A DNA stretch of 6,466 bases from JBFLVQ01 sp040758525 (GCA_040758525.1 JBFLVQ010000559.1:1-6466), one strand, 5' to 3'. Counted from the first letter of the stretch, positions 1-6,466 are shown. Numbers and translations: made by a program. Notes: generated by a model not told the origin, from the letters alone.

Positions 1-390
1 AGGCTAGAACTATCCAAGAAACGTCCTTTCCGCTTGCAAGTCTCCGGCAACAGCATGAATCCCAATATCTGTGATGGCGACTATGTCACAGTTGAACCAA
101 CTCCTTCTCAAAAGATACGTACTGGAGATATTATTCTACTAGCCAGTATTAGTAATACCGCACTGGTTCATCGGATAACCAAGATTGAGGAACGAAATGG
201 CGTAGCCGTGTTAATAACTCGTGGCGACGCTGCCAACTATCAAGATGTGCCGATTCCCTTCAGCCATGTCTTGGGACGTGTAACACTGATCGAGCGCAAG
301 GATAAGCTGGTCAATCTGAATAATCCGTTGCATCGCTTGCTCTCACGTTTCTACAACTTCTTTAATCGCCTGCGCCGTCGTCAAGACTAA
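1..390 (+). CDS. S24/S26-family serine peptidase, signal-peptidase-like (5' partial)
   Basis: The reading frame is open from the first base and ends at TAA 388-390. This gives 129 visible residues, and the true start lies upstream. A TTG at 34 is in frame but would remove the beta-strand before the catalytic serine, so I do not take it as the start. Visible motifs (residue numbers of the partial protein) are SGNSM with the likely nucleophile Ser18, PNICDGD at 21-27, TGDIILL at 41-47, HRI with His57, and RGDAANYQD at 74-82. The order SM..P..GD, HR, RGDxN..D matches the S26 signal-peptidase fold. A His in the position where classical bacterial LepB has Lys points to the archaeal/ER/SipW-like Ser-His subtype (family knowledge). 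No transmembrane helix is seen in the visible part. The C-terminal tail (about 110-129) is basic and perhaps amphipathic. Substrate unknown. A LexA/phage-repressor-like S24 role is less likely because the HRI/RGD pattern is S26-like. Confidence 0.8.
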   Translation, partial: RLELSKKRPFRLQVSGNSMNPNICDGDYVTVEPTPSQKIRTGDIILLASISNTALVHRITKIEERNGVAVLITRGDAANYQDVPIPFSHVLGRVTLIERKDKLVNLNNPLHRLLSRFYNFFNRLRRRQD

Positions 391-591
391 AACTGGTAAC
401 CGAGAGTAAATTGCTCATCTGCTCTCCAGTCAGTAATAACTCGGGTTACACGATCTGGCTCTTCCTATCTATGGGTGGCTTTTCCTTTGGGGTATTGCAA
501 ATTACCATAGAGACTATGGAAGCCCTACAAAAGTCAAAGATCAATTGTACAATCGCTTCAAGAAGATACTTAGGGAGAAGAATTGTAACAA
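391..591. other. Convergent intergenic region, no supported gene
   Basis: This gap separates the 3' ends of the peptidase (+) and uppP (-). The only open frame in it (411-629, +, TTG start) has no recognisable domain or clear ribosome-binding site and runs into uppP in antisense, so I do not call it. Several short dyads are visible. GTAACCGAG at 396-404 pairs with CTCGGGTTAC at 440-449 with one bulged base and a 35-nt loop. CCATAG/CTATGG at 505-519 has a 3-nt loop. ATTGTACAAT lies at 544-553. AATTGT-A-ACAATT at 581-593 overlaps the uppP stop codon. None has the GC-rich stem plus T-run of a canonical terminator. Confidence 0.6.
505..519 (-). terminator. Weak candidate terminator hairpin downstream of uppP
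   Basis: CCATAG (505-510) and CTATGG (514-519) form a perfect 6-bp stem with a 3-nt loop. On the minus strand the hairpin is followed by TAATTT, a poor T-tract. It lies about 73 nt beyond the uppP stop codon. The stem is short and AT-rich, so this is a tentative call. Termination of uppP could equally be Rho-dependent or use another structure in the gap. Confidence 0.2.
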
Positions 592-1446
592 TTAATATGG
601 CATCACTTTTCCAATCAGAAGTAGTATAAAGATTGTTACCCCTAATACGATACGATAACCGACAAATATATATGTAGTATGTGTCTGCAGATACCTTATC
701 AAGAAAGCAATGGAGAGGTATCCTACCACTGCCGAGGCTAATGTAGAGACCACCAATGCCATACTCATTTCTGGAGTAAGATCACGAAATGTCTTCAAGA
801 ATTCGTATACGCCTGATCCTCCAATTGCAGGTATGCTGAGCAGGAAAGAGAAACGGGCAGCAGTAGTACGTGTAAGTCCTGTGAAGAGTGCTGCCGTCAT
901 GGTCGTACCAGAACGTGAAGAGCCAGGAATAAGCGCTAATACCTGTGCTAGACCTACTACCAACGAATCAAAAAGCGTCAATTGCTCGATAGTGCGTGTG
1001 CGTCGGCCTACTATCTCTGCTATAGAAAGCAGCAAGGCAAGCAATATTAGACTGCCAGCAATTACATATAGATTCTTCGTGAAGGTGCCTTCGATCAGCT
1101 TCTTCAGTGAGAGCCCTATGATTACAATTGGCAGTGACCCTATGATGATATACCAACCCAGACGTGCATTGGCACTGAGTGGTTTTTCACGCTGGCGTAG
1201 ATAGGCAAAATTGTCAAAAATAAACTCACGTGTGATATCGAACAGGTCACGGGCAAAGTAGATCAGTACGGCTAATAGTGTACCCAGTTGCATCACAGCA
1301 ATAAATGCAGTCCATTGCTCAGGATGGTTTGAGTCAATCAATTGCATTAGCTTGCCGGCTAGTGTTAAATGCGCAGTACTGCTAATCGGCAAAAATTCTG
1401 TCAGCCCTTGAATGATCCCTAGAATTAGCGCCTTCCACAGGTCCAT
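592..1446 (-). CDS. uppP: Undecaprenyl-diphosphatase UppP (BacA family)
   Basis: This is an integral membrane enzyme that dephosphorylates undecaprenyl pyrophosphate to undecaprenyl phosphate. It regenerates the lipid carrier for peptidoglycan and other surface polymers; extra copies are linked to bacitracin resistance (family knowledge). The 284-residue protein is close to the usual family length. It shows the (E/Q)xxxE signature as QGLTE at 13-17, running into FLPISSTAHL (18-27), and the second signature PGSSRSGTT at 174-182 with the catalytic-type Arg178. Long hydrophobic stretches (about 42-65, 98-116, 126-145, 160-175, 198-212, 228-252, 262-282) fit a polytopic protein. I chose the ATG at 1446: MDLWKALILG matches the family N-terminus, and AGGAG lies 10 nt upstream. 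A GTG at 1464 in the same frame overlaps that ribosome-binding site and adds only six residues. The gene follows the kinase with a 57-nt gap and no terminator, so co-transcription is likely. I see no damage to the gene. Confidence 0.96.
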   Translation of the reverse strand: MDLWKALILGIIQGLTEFLPISSTAHLTLAGKLMQLIDSNHPEQWTAFIAVMQLGTLLAVLIYFARDLFDITREFIFDNFAYLRQREKPLSANARLGWYIIIGSLPIVIIGLSLKKLIEGTFTKNLYVIAGSLILLALLLSIAEIVGRRTRTIEQLTLFDSLVVGLAQVLALIPGSSRSGTTMTAALFTGLTRTTAARFSFLLSIPAIGGSGVYEFLKTFRDLTPEMSMALVVSTLASAVVGYLSIAFLIRYLQTHTTYIFVGYRIVLGVTIFILLLIGKVMPY

Positions 1447-1503
1447 ACAACATATGCTCCTCACAGATTTCGCTTGGCGCGGTTACCAGATAAGCACAAG
1501 TAC

Positions 1504-4500
1504 TCAAGGCTCAGAGTTATGTGGCGGCAATAGATCCAGCTCAGTATTCTGTATACTAAATTCACTTGTTGATATCGCCTGTCCAATTGTCATTGTTGGT
1601 GCAGAGACAGGCAGTGGCATTAGGCTACGTAATATTGCCATCAATTCACTACGGCGGAATGGTTTTGTGATCAAGCCGGCAAATCCTGCTGCTAATACTT
1701 GCTGGCGTTCATTCTCAAGCGAGAATCCTGAGATCGCAAGCACAGGAGTTAATCCTAGTTCCTGATGACATTTCAGTTTCCCAAGAATCTCGAATGAGCT
1801 ACGGCCAGGCATGTTTATATCCAATAAGATCAGTTTTGGAATATAGCGCTCCGCCATACGTAATCCTGCTTCGGTATTACGTGCTGTTAATACTTCATAA
1901 CCCTGCCGCTCTAGTATGGAAGTGAGCATACGTAGGTTATCCTCTAGATCCTCTATGATGAGGACCTGTGGACGTTGCTCGCTGACCAAGGTACTGGTGA
2001 CCTGTTTATTGGTTGGCTCTTCCTTCTTCTCACCCTCAAGCGAGCCGGTTCTAACAACATTACGCTGAGGCACAGGCAGGCGCACAATAAATGTACTACC
2101 TTGATCCTTACCAGGGCTCTCAGCCTTTACCTCACCACCATGCACTTCCACCAACGATTTCACCAATGAAAGCCCGATGCCAAGACCTCCATAACGACGT
2201 GTTGAAGAGCTATCAGCTTGACGGAAGCGCTCAAAAACTAGCGGGAGGAATTCTGGATCGATACCAATACCATTATCTTCTACACGTACCTCAAGTGCGC
2301 CATTCTGGCATAGTGTGCGTATACGTACATAACCACCTCGACGCGAGAATTTGATCGAGTTGGAAAGTAGATTCCAGAAGACCTGTTGTAGACGGTTACT
2401 ATCAGCATTTATTTGTGGTAAGTCAGCCCCTAGTTCTTGCTCAATGGTAACCTCACGATTGTCGGCCATCTGCTTGACAGTCTGTGCTGCAGACATCACT
2501 ACCAAATTTAAGTCTGTCAGTTCTAGATCAAGCTTGAGTACACGATTCTCTATACGTGATAGATCGAGCAGATCATTAATGAGTTGTTGTAATGACTCTG
2601 CATTGTTAAGAATCGCTTTAAGACCAGTAGACATCTCATCATCATTGTCTTCGCGCTCGGCAAGGATTTCGGTCCAACCTGTAATTGAGGTAAGCGGAGT
2701 TCGTAGCTCGTGTGAAAGTGTAGCGAGAAACTCATCCTTCAAGCGATTGGCTTCACGCAATTTCTGCAGGGCATCCTGTAGGTTGGCGATTAGCCGTGCA
2801 TTCTCGATTGCTACTCCTACTTGGCGGCCAATTGCAGTAATTAATTGGATCTCATGCTCTTCAAACTTACGCTCATGCTGATAAGCAACAGCTAACAGAC
2901 CTAGACCTCGATTCTTTGATTGCAAGTTGGTAATGAGTGCCGAATTTAACCCTAGACGACGGGCAATCTCGGCAAATACTGTATCAGGAGATTCGCTCTC
3001 ATCTTGCATGTTTCTGATCACAAAGGTCTCGCGAAAATCTTCTGTTGAGCGCAACAGTCCACGCCGGTAACGTAGATTGGTAAGCATCCCAACTACCACC
3101 TCAGGTAGCTGCCCATGATAAGCGATTGGTAATAACACATCCTGTGTCTCATCAAGCAGCATTACTAGTCCAGTATCTGCACTCATCACTTCAACGGTCT
3201 TGCTAAAGGCGCTAGTAATAATCTTATCAATCTCCAGTGATTTGGTGATCTCTTCCGAGATTGCATTAAGCACTGATAGCTCACGATTACGCTGTGCTGT
3301 CTCCTGTTCTGCACGCCTCTCCTTAGTGACATCACGAATCACCAGAATCAGACCGGTTACGGTGTCTTTCTCATCAAGGATTGGATCGATATTCTGGCGC
3401 AGTATACGTCCACGCACATCGTGTATCTCTAGCTGTACACTGACAGCAGAATCGAGCGCCGATTTCACAGGATTGAATTCATCGTGCAGTCCTGGTGCAA
3501 CTTGGAAGAGGTCTAGATAGTCACGCTCCAACACATCATCCCAATTTTTACCCTCAACCAGACGTAACAGCGCATGATTGGCACAGATTACTTTGCTAGT
3601 CGGCGAGAGCATTGCTACACCATCGGTCATTGAATCGAAAGTGAGTTGCCATTGTCGTTGACTCTCAGCAATACGCTGAAAGAGGTAGGCATTATGAATT
3701 GCCACGGCAACTTGACCGGCGATCGACCGTACCAGATCTATTTCAGCCTCTTTCCATTCACGTATATTCTGACACTGATGTAGTCCGAGCGTACCAATCA
3801 CTTTCCCAGAACGCATAATCGGTACAAGCAGCAACGAGCGTATACTGGTCTCGATCAACTCCTCTTTGCCAGTAGGAAGTGGATAATCAGTAATATCGTT
3901 AACAACGAAAGGCCGACGATTCTCATGTATCCATTGTGGCACCGGCGAATTGAGTAGCTCTTTATGTTCTTTTGCCGAAGGTATGCCAGTGGCCAGATAC
4001 TCATGCTGTATCCCCATCCAACGATTACTCTCTTGATCATAGCGTGAGATTGTACAGCGATCGGCAGCTAGTGCTTGGCCCAGTTGTACTGTAACCTTCT
4101 CCATAATTTCGATCTGATCGAGCGAGTCGGCCATACTTTTGAAGATCTGGTTGAGGAGTGCCTCGCGCTCAGCTTGAGCTTCACTCTGCTCAAGTAGGCG
4201 TGCCTGACTTATTGCCACTGCTACTTGATCAGCAACTGCACTCATAAAACTGATCTCTTCTCGTTTCCAACAGCGCTGATGGCGCACTTGGCCAACTCCA
4301 ATAAGAGCGATCAAACGTAGATCCGAATTCACTGGTACATAAACAATTGAACGCAGTTTATTAGGAAGTAATGAAATATCACGTAGCGGGCTCATACTCT
4401 CATCAAGCATTACGTCATCTAAGGCAATACCTTGATCATTTTTGGCCCAATCTGATATCTCGTCAAAGAGCTTTCGATCCAGTGTACGTGCTGTCATAGG

Positions 4501-6255
4501 CTCAACGCCTTCGGCACAAAACTCATTGCGTATCACAATATGTTCATGTTCGAAATCGAGTAAGCCAATAAAACAACGATCTACTGCTAATGTCTTACCT
4601 AATGATTCAACCGTTGTCTGTAGAATCTGCTTTAGATCAAGCGAGCCACGTATAGCTGCGGTAATACGATTAAGGAGTGCCTCGCGCTCAGCCTGTGCTT
4701 GCAACTTGGCTACCAATTCCGCCTGCTCCAGAGCAATCGCCAATTCCTGTGAAACGGTAACGACCAGACTACGCTCATCTTCTGTCCAAGTGCGTGTACG
4801 ATCGCACTGATCCAAACAGAGCAGTGCCTGCATATCGCCCTGTGTGGAAATAAGATGGTAGAGAGTAGAACGAACCCCATTCTTTTTCAGGAACTCTTCT
4901 ATCGACTTAAGCGATTCGTCGTCCTGAGCCTCAACATACATTAATGGTTCGTTGATAGTGATTGCCTGTGCAATAGCAGGATTGTTATGTGCTGGGAAAG
5001 GTGCATTCATTAATGATTCGACATCTTGTGTACGATATTCAAAGACAGCATTAGCATTCTCTGCGCTACGGTTTGCTAGCACAATATAACAGCGACTTAC
5101 TGAGAGGTAACGTCCTAGCTCATTAACAGCATGTTGTAGTACCAGGTCTGAGTCTAAATGGCTGCCAATCGCCTTACTAATACGCTTTATCAACTCTTCA
5201 CGACGCGCCGCCTGTACATCAACACCAGCATTTTTGATTAAATGGTCGATTGTGCGAATACGCTGAACAGATGCTGCGGCCTGTTCCATACCCTGCATCA
5301 GCACTCGTAGTTCACCATCATCAAAGCCGCCCTTGGCACGTGTAAAGAACATTACCGCACCCATCATCTCGTCATTGAAGAGCAATGGATAGGCTGCACA
5401 GCCAATAAAACCAGCATCAAGCCATTCGCGCCTTACCTGCATTGCAACCTCGCTAGCCAGGTTACGAATAACCAGCACACGTCGGTTTGCCACACACCAG
5501 CCAGGAATTGCATAGCCAGCCGGAAGGAAATGGCCAAAGCTGAAACGACCTTCGGTATAACGCGCTTGCTCACTGTTATGCAGCCGTCCTGTGGTCTCGT
5601 CAATCAAGTTAAGACTGACAAAATCGAATCCAATGATCTTGCGTAACTGATTAACCAGTGTATGGAAGAGATCGGAAACATTGGTCACTAACATCAATTG
5701 ACGACCTAGCTCATTCACTAGTGAGAAGCGCTCGAACTCTTTGCGTAGCTCTACAAACGGACGCACAATCTCGATCGCCAGCGAAAGCTCGTCCACCACC
5801 ATACCAAAGCGCTGCACTTCAGCAACAGTCCATTCGCGTAAACGATCACACTGTTGTAGTGAAACAATACCTATTACCGTTTCACCCAATCGTAGTGGTG
5901 CGCAGAGTAATGAAAGGGCCGACCATTCTAGAATCAGGTCAAAGCCAGATAAGCGTGATTCCGTTTTTATATCATCGCAAGCAAGTGGGCTAAACGCATT
6001 GAGCAGTTCTTTAGTGTAGGTCGAGTCATTGTAGGGGAATGGTTTTCCTATGATTGAGGTAATACCGTCGGCACAATATTCATAAGTTGCCTTAGCGCTG
6101 GTACGCCCCTTCTGCATTGTGAAGATAACTGCGCGTGAGACAGTAAAACTACTTCCTAATAGATTCACCGCAGCAGAAAAGATCTTTGCCGGGCTGGGCA
6201 AAGAACCTTGTTCTAATGGCAACAGCGATCGAAAAAATTCTTTCGTTTCGAGCAT
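1504..6255 (-). CDS. Soluble multi-GAF/PAS hybrid sensor histidine kinase with C-terminal receiver
   Basis: This 1583-residue protein has no signal peptide or membrane helix, so it probably senses cytosolic signals. Approximate domain order: GAF1 22-165, GAF2 185-335, GAF3 355-512, GAF4 528-688, GAF5 701-860, PAS 866-980, GAF6 995-1155, coiled-coil linker 1156-1172, HisKA 1173-1238, HATPase 1285-1395, receiver 1430-1545, and an unassigned 38-residue polar tail. Key residues are present. His1182 in SHELRTP is the phosphorylation site. ATP-site motifs are the N box N1295-LLSN1299, the G1 box DNGIGI (1327-1332), the F box FERF (1341-1344) and the G2 box GGLGIGL (1356-1362). In the receiver, Glu1435/Asp1436 form the acidic pocket, Asp1479 is the phospho-acceptor, and Ser1509 and Lys1531 complete the switch. 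The kinase and receiver therefore look functional. GAFs 1, 3, 4 and 5 resemble one another, while GAFs 2 and 6 are divergent. The ATG at 6255 is preceded by AAGAGG. No output domain or partner regulator is in the window. Ligands are unknown; no bilin-type Cys-His pair is seen in the GAFs. Confidence 0.95.
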   Translation of the reverse strand: MLETKEFFRSLLPLEQGSLPSPAKIFSAAVNLLGSSFTVSRAVIFTMQKGRTSAKATYEYCADGITSIIGKPFPYNDSTYTKELLNAFSPLACDDIKTESRLSGFDLILEWSALSLLCAPLRLGETVIGIVSLQQCDRLREWTVAEVQRFGMVVDELSLAIEIVRPFVELRKEFERFSLVNELGRQLMLVTNVSDLFHTLVNQLRKIIGFDFVSLNLIDETTGRLHNSEQARYTEGRFSFGHFLPAGYAIPGWCVANRRVLVIRNLASEVAMQVRREWLDAGFIGCAAYPLLFNDEMMGAVMFFTRAKGGFDDGELRVLMQGMEQAAASVQRIRTIDHLIKNAGVDVQAARREELIKRISKAIGSHLDSDLVLQHAVNELGRYLSVSRCYIVLANRSAENANAVFEYRTQDVESLMNAPFPAHNNPAIAQAITINEPLMYVEAQDDESLKSIEEFLKKNGVRSTLYHLISTQGDMQALLCLDQCDRTRTWTEDERSLVVTVSQELAIALEQAELVAKLQAQAEREALLNRITAAIRGSLDLKQILQTTVESLGKTLAVDRCFIGLLDFEHEHIVIRNEFCAEGVEPMTARTLDRKLFDEISDWAKNDQGIALDDVMLDESMSPLRDISLLPNKLRSIVYVPVNSDLRLIALIGVGQVRHQRCWKREEISFMSAVADQVAVAISQARLLEQSEAQAEREALLNQIFKSMADSLDQIEIMEKVTVQLGQALAADRCTISRYDQESNRWMGIQHEYLATGIPSAKEHKELLNSPVPQWIHENRRPFVVNDITDYPLPTGKEELIETSIRSLLLVPIMRSGKVIGTLGLHQCQNIREWKEAEIDLVRSIAGQVAVAIHNAYLFQRIAESQRQWQLTFDSMTDGVAMLSPTSKVICANHALLRLVEGKNWDDVLERDYLDLFQVAPGLHDEFNPVKSALDSAVSVQLEIHDVRGRILRQNIDPILDEKDTVTGLILVIRDVTKERRAEQETAQRNRELSVLNAISEEITKSLEIDKIITSAFSKTVEVMSADTGLVMLLDETQDVLLPIAYHGQLPEVVVGMLTNLRYRRGLLRSTEDFRETFVIRNMQDESESPDTVFAEIARRLGLNSALITNLQSKNRGLGLLAVAYQHERKFEEHEIQLITAIGRQVGVAIENARLIANLQDALQKLREANRLKDEFLATLSHELRTPLTSITGWTEILAEREDNDDEMSTGLKAILNNAESLQQLINDLLDLSRIENRVLKLDLELTDLNLVVMSAAQTVKQMADNREVTIEQELGADLPQINADSNRLQQVFWNLLSNSIKFSRRGGYVRIRTLCQNGALEVRVEDNGIGIDPEFLPLVFERFRQADSSSTRRYGGLGIGLSLVKSLVEVHGGEVKAESPGKDQGSTFIVRLPVPQRNVVRTGSLEGEKKEEPTNKQVTSTLVSEQRPQVLIIEDLEDNLRMLTSILERQGYEVLTARNTEAGLRMAERYIPKLILLDINMPGRSSFEILGKLKCHQELGLTPVLAISGFSLENERQQVLAAGFAGLITKPFRRSELMAILRSLMPLPVSAPTMTIGQAISTSEFSIQNTELDLLPPHNSEP
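4154..4173 (-). repeat. 20-bp direct repeat, copy near the start of the GAF5 module
   Basis: This 20-bp stretch is identical to 4673-4692. On the minus strand it encodes part of AQAEREALLN at about residues 694-702, the helical linker before GAF5. The two copies are 519 bp (173 codons) apart in the same frame, which is one module length. This fits internal duplication of a GAF-plus-linker unit within the kinase gene. Confidence 0.75.
4673..4692 (-). repeat. 20-bp direct repeat, copy near the start of the GAF4 module
   Basis: This is the partner of the repeat at 4154-4173. It encodes the same AQAEREALLN linker at about residues 521-529, before GAF4. Similarity at protein level continues past the exact DNA match (ALLNRITAAIRGSLD versus ALLNQIFKSMADSLD), so the match reflects homologous modules and not a mobile repeat. 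Confidence 0.75.
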
Positions 6256-6258
6256 TAT

Positions 6259-6264
6259 CCTCTT
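6259..6264 (-). promoter_or_regulatory. Ribosome-binding site of the hybrid kinase
   Basis: The minus strand reads AAGAGG followed by ATA and then the ATG at 6255. The spacing is a little short, but it is the best purine-rich match near the start. It supports the ATG at 6255, because the next in-frame Met is residue 47, inside GAF1. Confidence 0.6.
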
Positions 6265-6293
6265 GTCTATAACCGGTCCGTATACACTTCAGT

Positions 6294-6322
6294 ACTATAC
6301 TATTGTGGCGGCATGCCCTTAC
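6294..6322 (-). promoter_or_regulatory. Possible sigma-70-like promoter for the kinase-uppP unit
   Basis: A good -10 hexamer, TATAGT (plus-strand positions 6294-6299), lies about 40 nt upstream of the kinase start. The hexamer 17 nt further up (GTAAGG, 6317-6322) is a poor -35 match. The site sits between the upstream terminator and the gene, where a promoter is expected. The call rests mainly on the -10 and the position. Confidence 0.3.
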
Positions 6323-6331
6323 TAGTTTATT

Positions 6332-6351
6332 CTCTGTCTGCTTTTACAGAG
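6332..6351. promoter_or_regulatory. Inverted repeat upstream of the kinase, possible operator
   Basis: CTCTGT (6332-6337) and ACAGAG (6346-6351) form a perfect 6-bp dyad with an 8-nt spacer, just upstream of the candidate promoter. It could be a regulator-binding site or a small hairpin. The arms are short, so chance occurrence is possible. Confidence 0.2.
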
Positions 6352-6391
6352 TAAGTGTACTCACTCAAAGCCTAAAAGACAACTCATAGAC

Positions 6392-6430
6392 AAAATAAAA
6401 ATCCCTTCAGGGCATAGCTACCTTGAAGGG
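6392..6430 (-). terminator. Strong rho-independent terminator, leftward
   Basis: Plus-strand positions 6403-6412 (CCCTTCAGGG) pair with 6421-6430 (CCTTGAAGGG). The stem has 10 pairs, one of them a G-T wobble, around an 8-nt loop. On the minus strand the stem is followed at once by ATTTTTATTTT (6402-6392). On the plus strand no T-run follows, so it acts leftward only. It most likely ends a minus-strand gene beyond the right edge and insulates the kinase gene, which starts 137 nt further on. It could instead be part of a long kinase leader. Confidence 0.85.
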
Positions 6431-6438
6431 AAACCAGA

Positions 6439-6463
6439 CTCAGCTAATAGAAAAATTACTGAG
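6439..6463 (-). other. Second hairpin just upstream of the terminator
   Basis: CTCAG (6439-6443) and TAAT (6445-6448) pair with ATTA (6455-6458) and CTGAG (6459-6463). This gives a 9-bp stem with one bulged C and a 6-nt A-rich loop. In the minus-strand transcript it precedes the terminator hairpin by 8 nt. It may lie in the 3' end or 3' untranslated region of an upstream gene, or belong to a structured RNA cut by the window edge. One minus-strand frame has a TGA at 6442-6440 that could be a gene's stop codon, but too little coding sequence is visible to call a gene. Confidence 0.45.
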
Positions 6464-6466
6464 GGA

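Noticed and set aside
411..629. 72-codon plus-strand frame after the peptidase
   Set aside because: TTG start, no convincing ribosome-binding site, no recognisable domain, and a 3' end antisense to uppP.
710..1204. 164-codon open frame on the plus strand
   Set aside because: It lies wholly antisense to uppP, whose family signatures are clear. Its translation shows no domain and has shadow-like Ser/Arg-rich composition.
393..1489. CTGGTAACCG at 393-402 (+) and at 1480-1489 (-), each shortly after a gene's stop codon
   Set aside because: A 10-bp match between two places in a window this size is expected by chance many times over. The flanks share nothing.
1412..1765. 117-codon plus-strand frame across the kinase-uppP junction
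   Set aside because: It overlaps both real genes in antisense, and its translation matches no family I recognise.
3674..6192. Possible bilin-binding (phytochrome or cyanobacteriochrome) GAFs
   Set aside because: The GAFs carry QC-x3-R-x-W and (S/D)RC motifs but no Cys-His chromophore dipeptide at the expected place. The only CH pair is in the receiver domain.
6119..6325. 68-codon plus-strand frame over the kinase 5' end
   Set aside because: It is antisense to the kinase N-terminus and its upstream region, with no domain or supporting start signal.
6283..6359. TACACTT (6283-6289) and AAGTGTA (6353-6359) inverted repeat around the kinase promoter region
   Set aside because: Only 7-bp arms separated by 63 nt, so chance is a sufficient explanation. 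It does not form a compact operator or hairpin.

Overview
The window comes from a bacterium of moderate GC content (mid-40s percent by eye, not computed). It holds three protein genes and a few regulatory or structural elements. No tRNA, rRNA, CRISPR array, insertion sequence or phage gene is visible. A long soluble kinase built from serial GAF modules, next to an undecaprenyl-pyrophosphate phosphatase, fits groups rich in multi-GAF kinases such as Chloroflexota or Cyanobacteria. The lineage is an inference from style only and is weakly held.

Layout. Positions 1-390 (+) carry the 3' part of a small S24/S26-type serine peptidase whose start lies before the window. Positions 391-591 are a convergent intergenic gap with several short dyads but no convincing gene. 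Positions 592-1446 (-) encode UppP (BacA family). After a 57-nt gap with no terminator, 1504-6255 (-) encodes a 1583-residue cytosolic hybrid histidine kinase: four related GAF modules plus two divergent ones, one PAS, HisKA, HATPase and a C-terminal receiver. Positions 6256-6466 hold the kinase's ribosome-binding site, a possible promoter and a small dyad. Beyond these lie a strong leftward rho-independent terminator and a second hairpin, which probably end a minus-strand gene lying outside the window.

How the genes may work together. The kinase and uppP are co-directional and closely spaced, kinase first, so they are probably co-transcribed. UppP recycles the undecaprenyl lipid carrier used for peptidoglycan and other surface polymers, so the linkage hints at envelope-related sensing or simply shared expression. 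No response regulator with a DNA-binding output is present, so the kinase's target is unknown. The peptidase is on the opposite strand, converges on uppP, and belongs to a different transcription unit.

I see no clearly new multi-gene system. The points most worth following are the serial GAF architecture with its patterned cysteines, the kinase-uppP pairing, the Ser/His-type peptidase with no visible membrane anchor, and the paired hairpins at the right edge.
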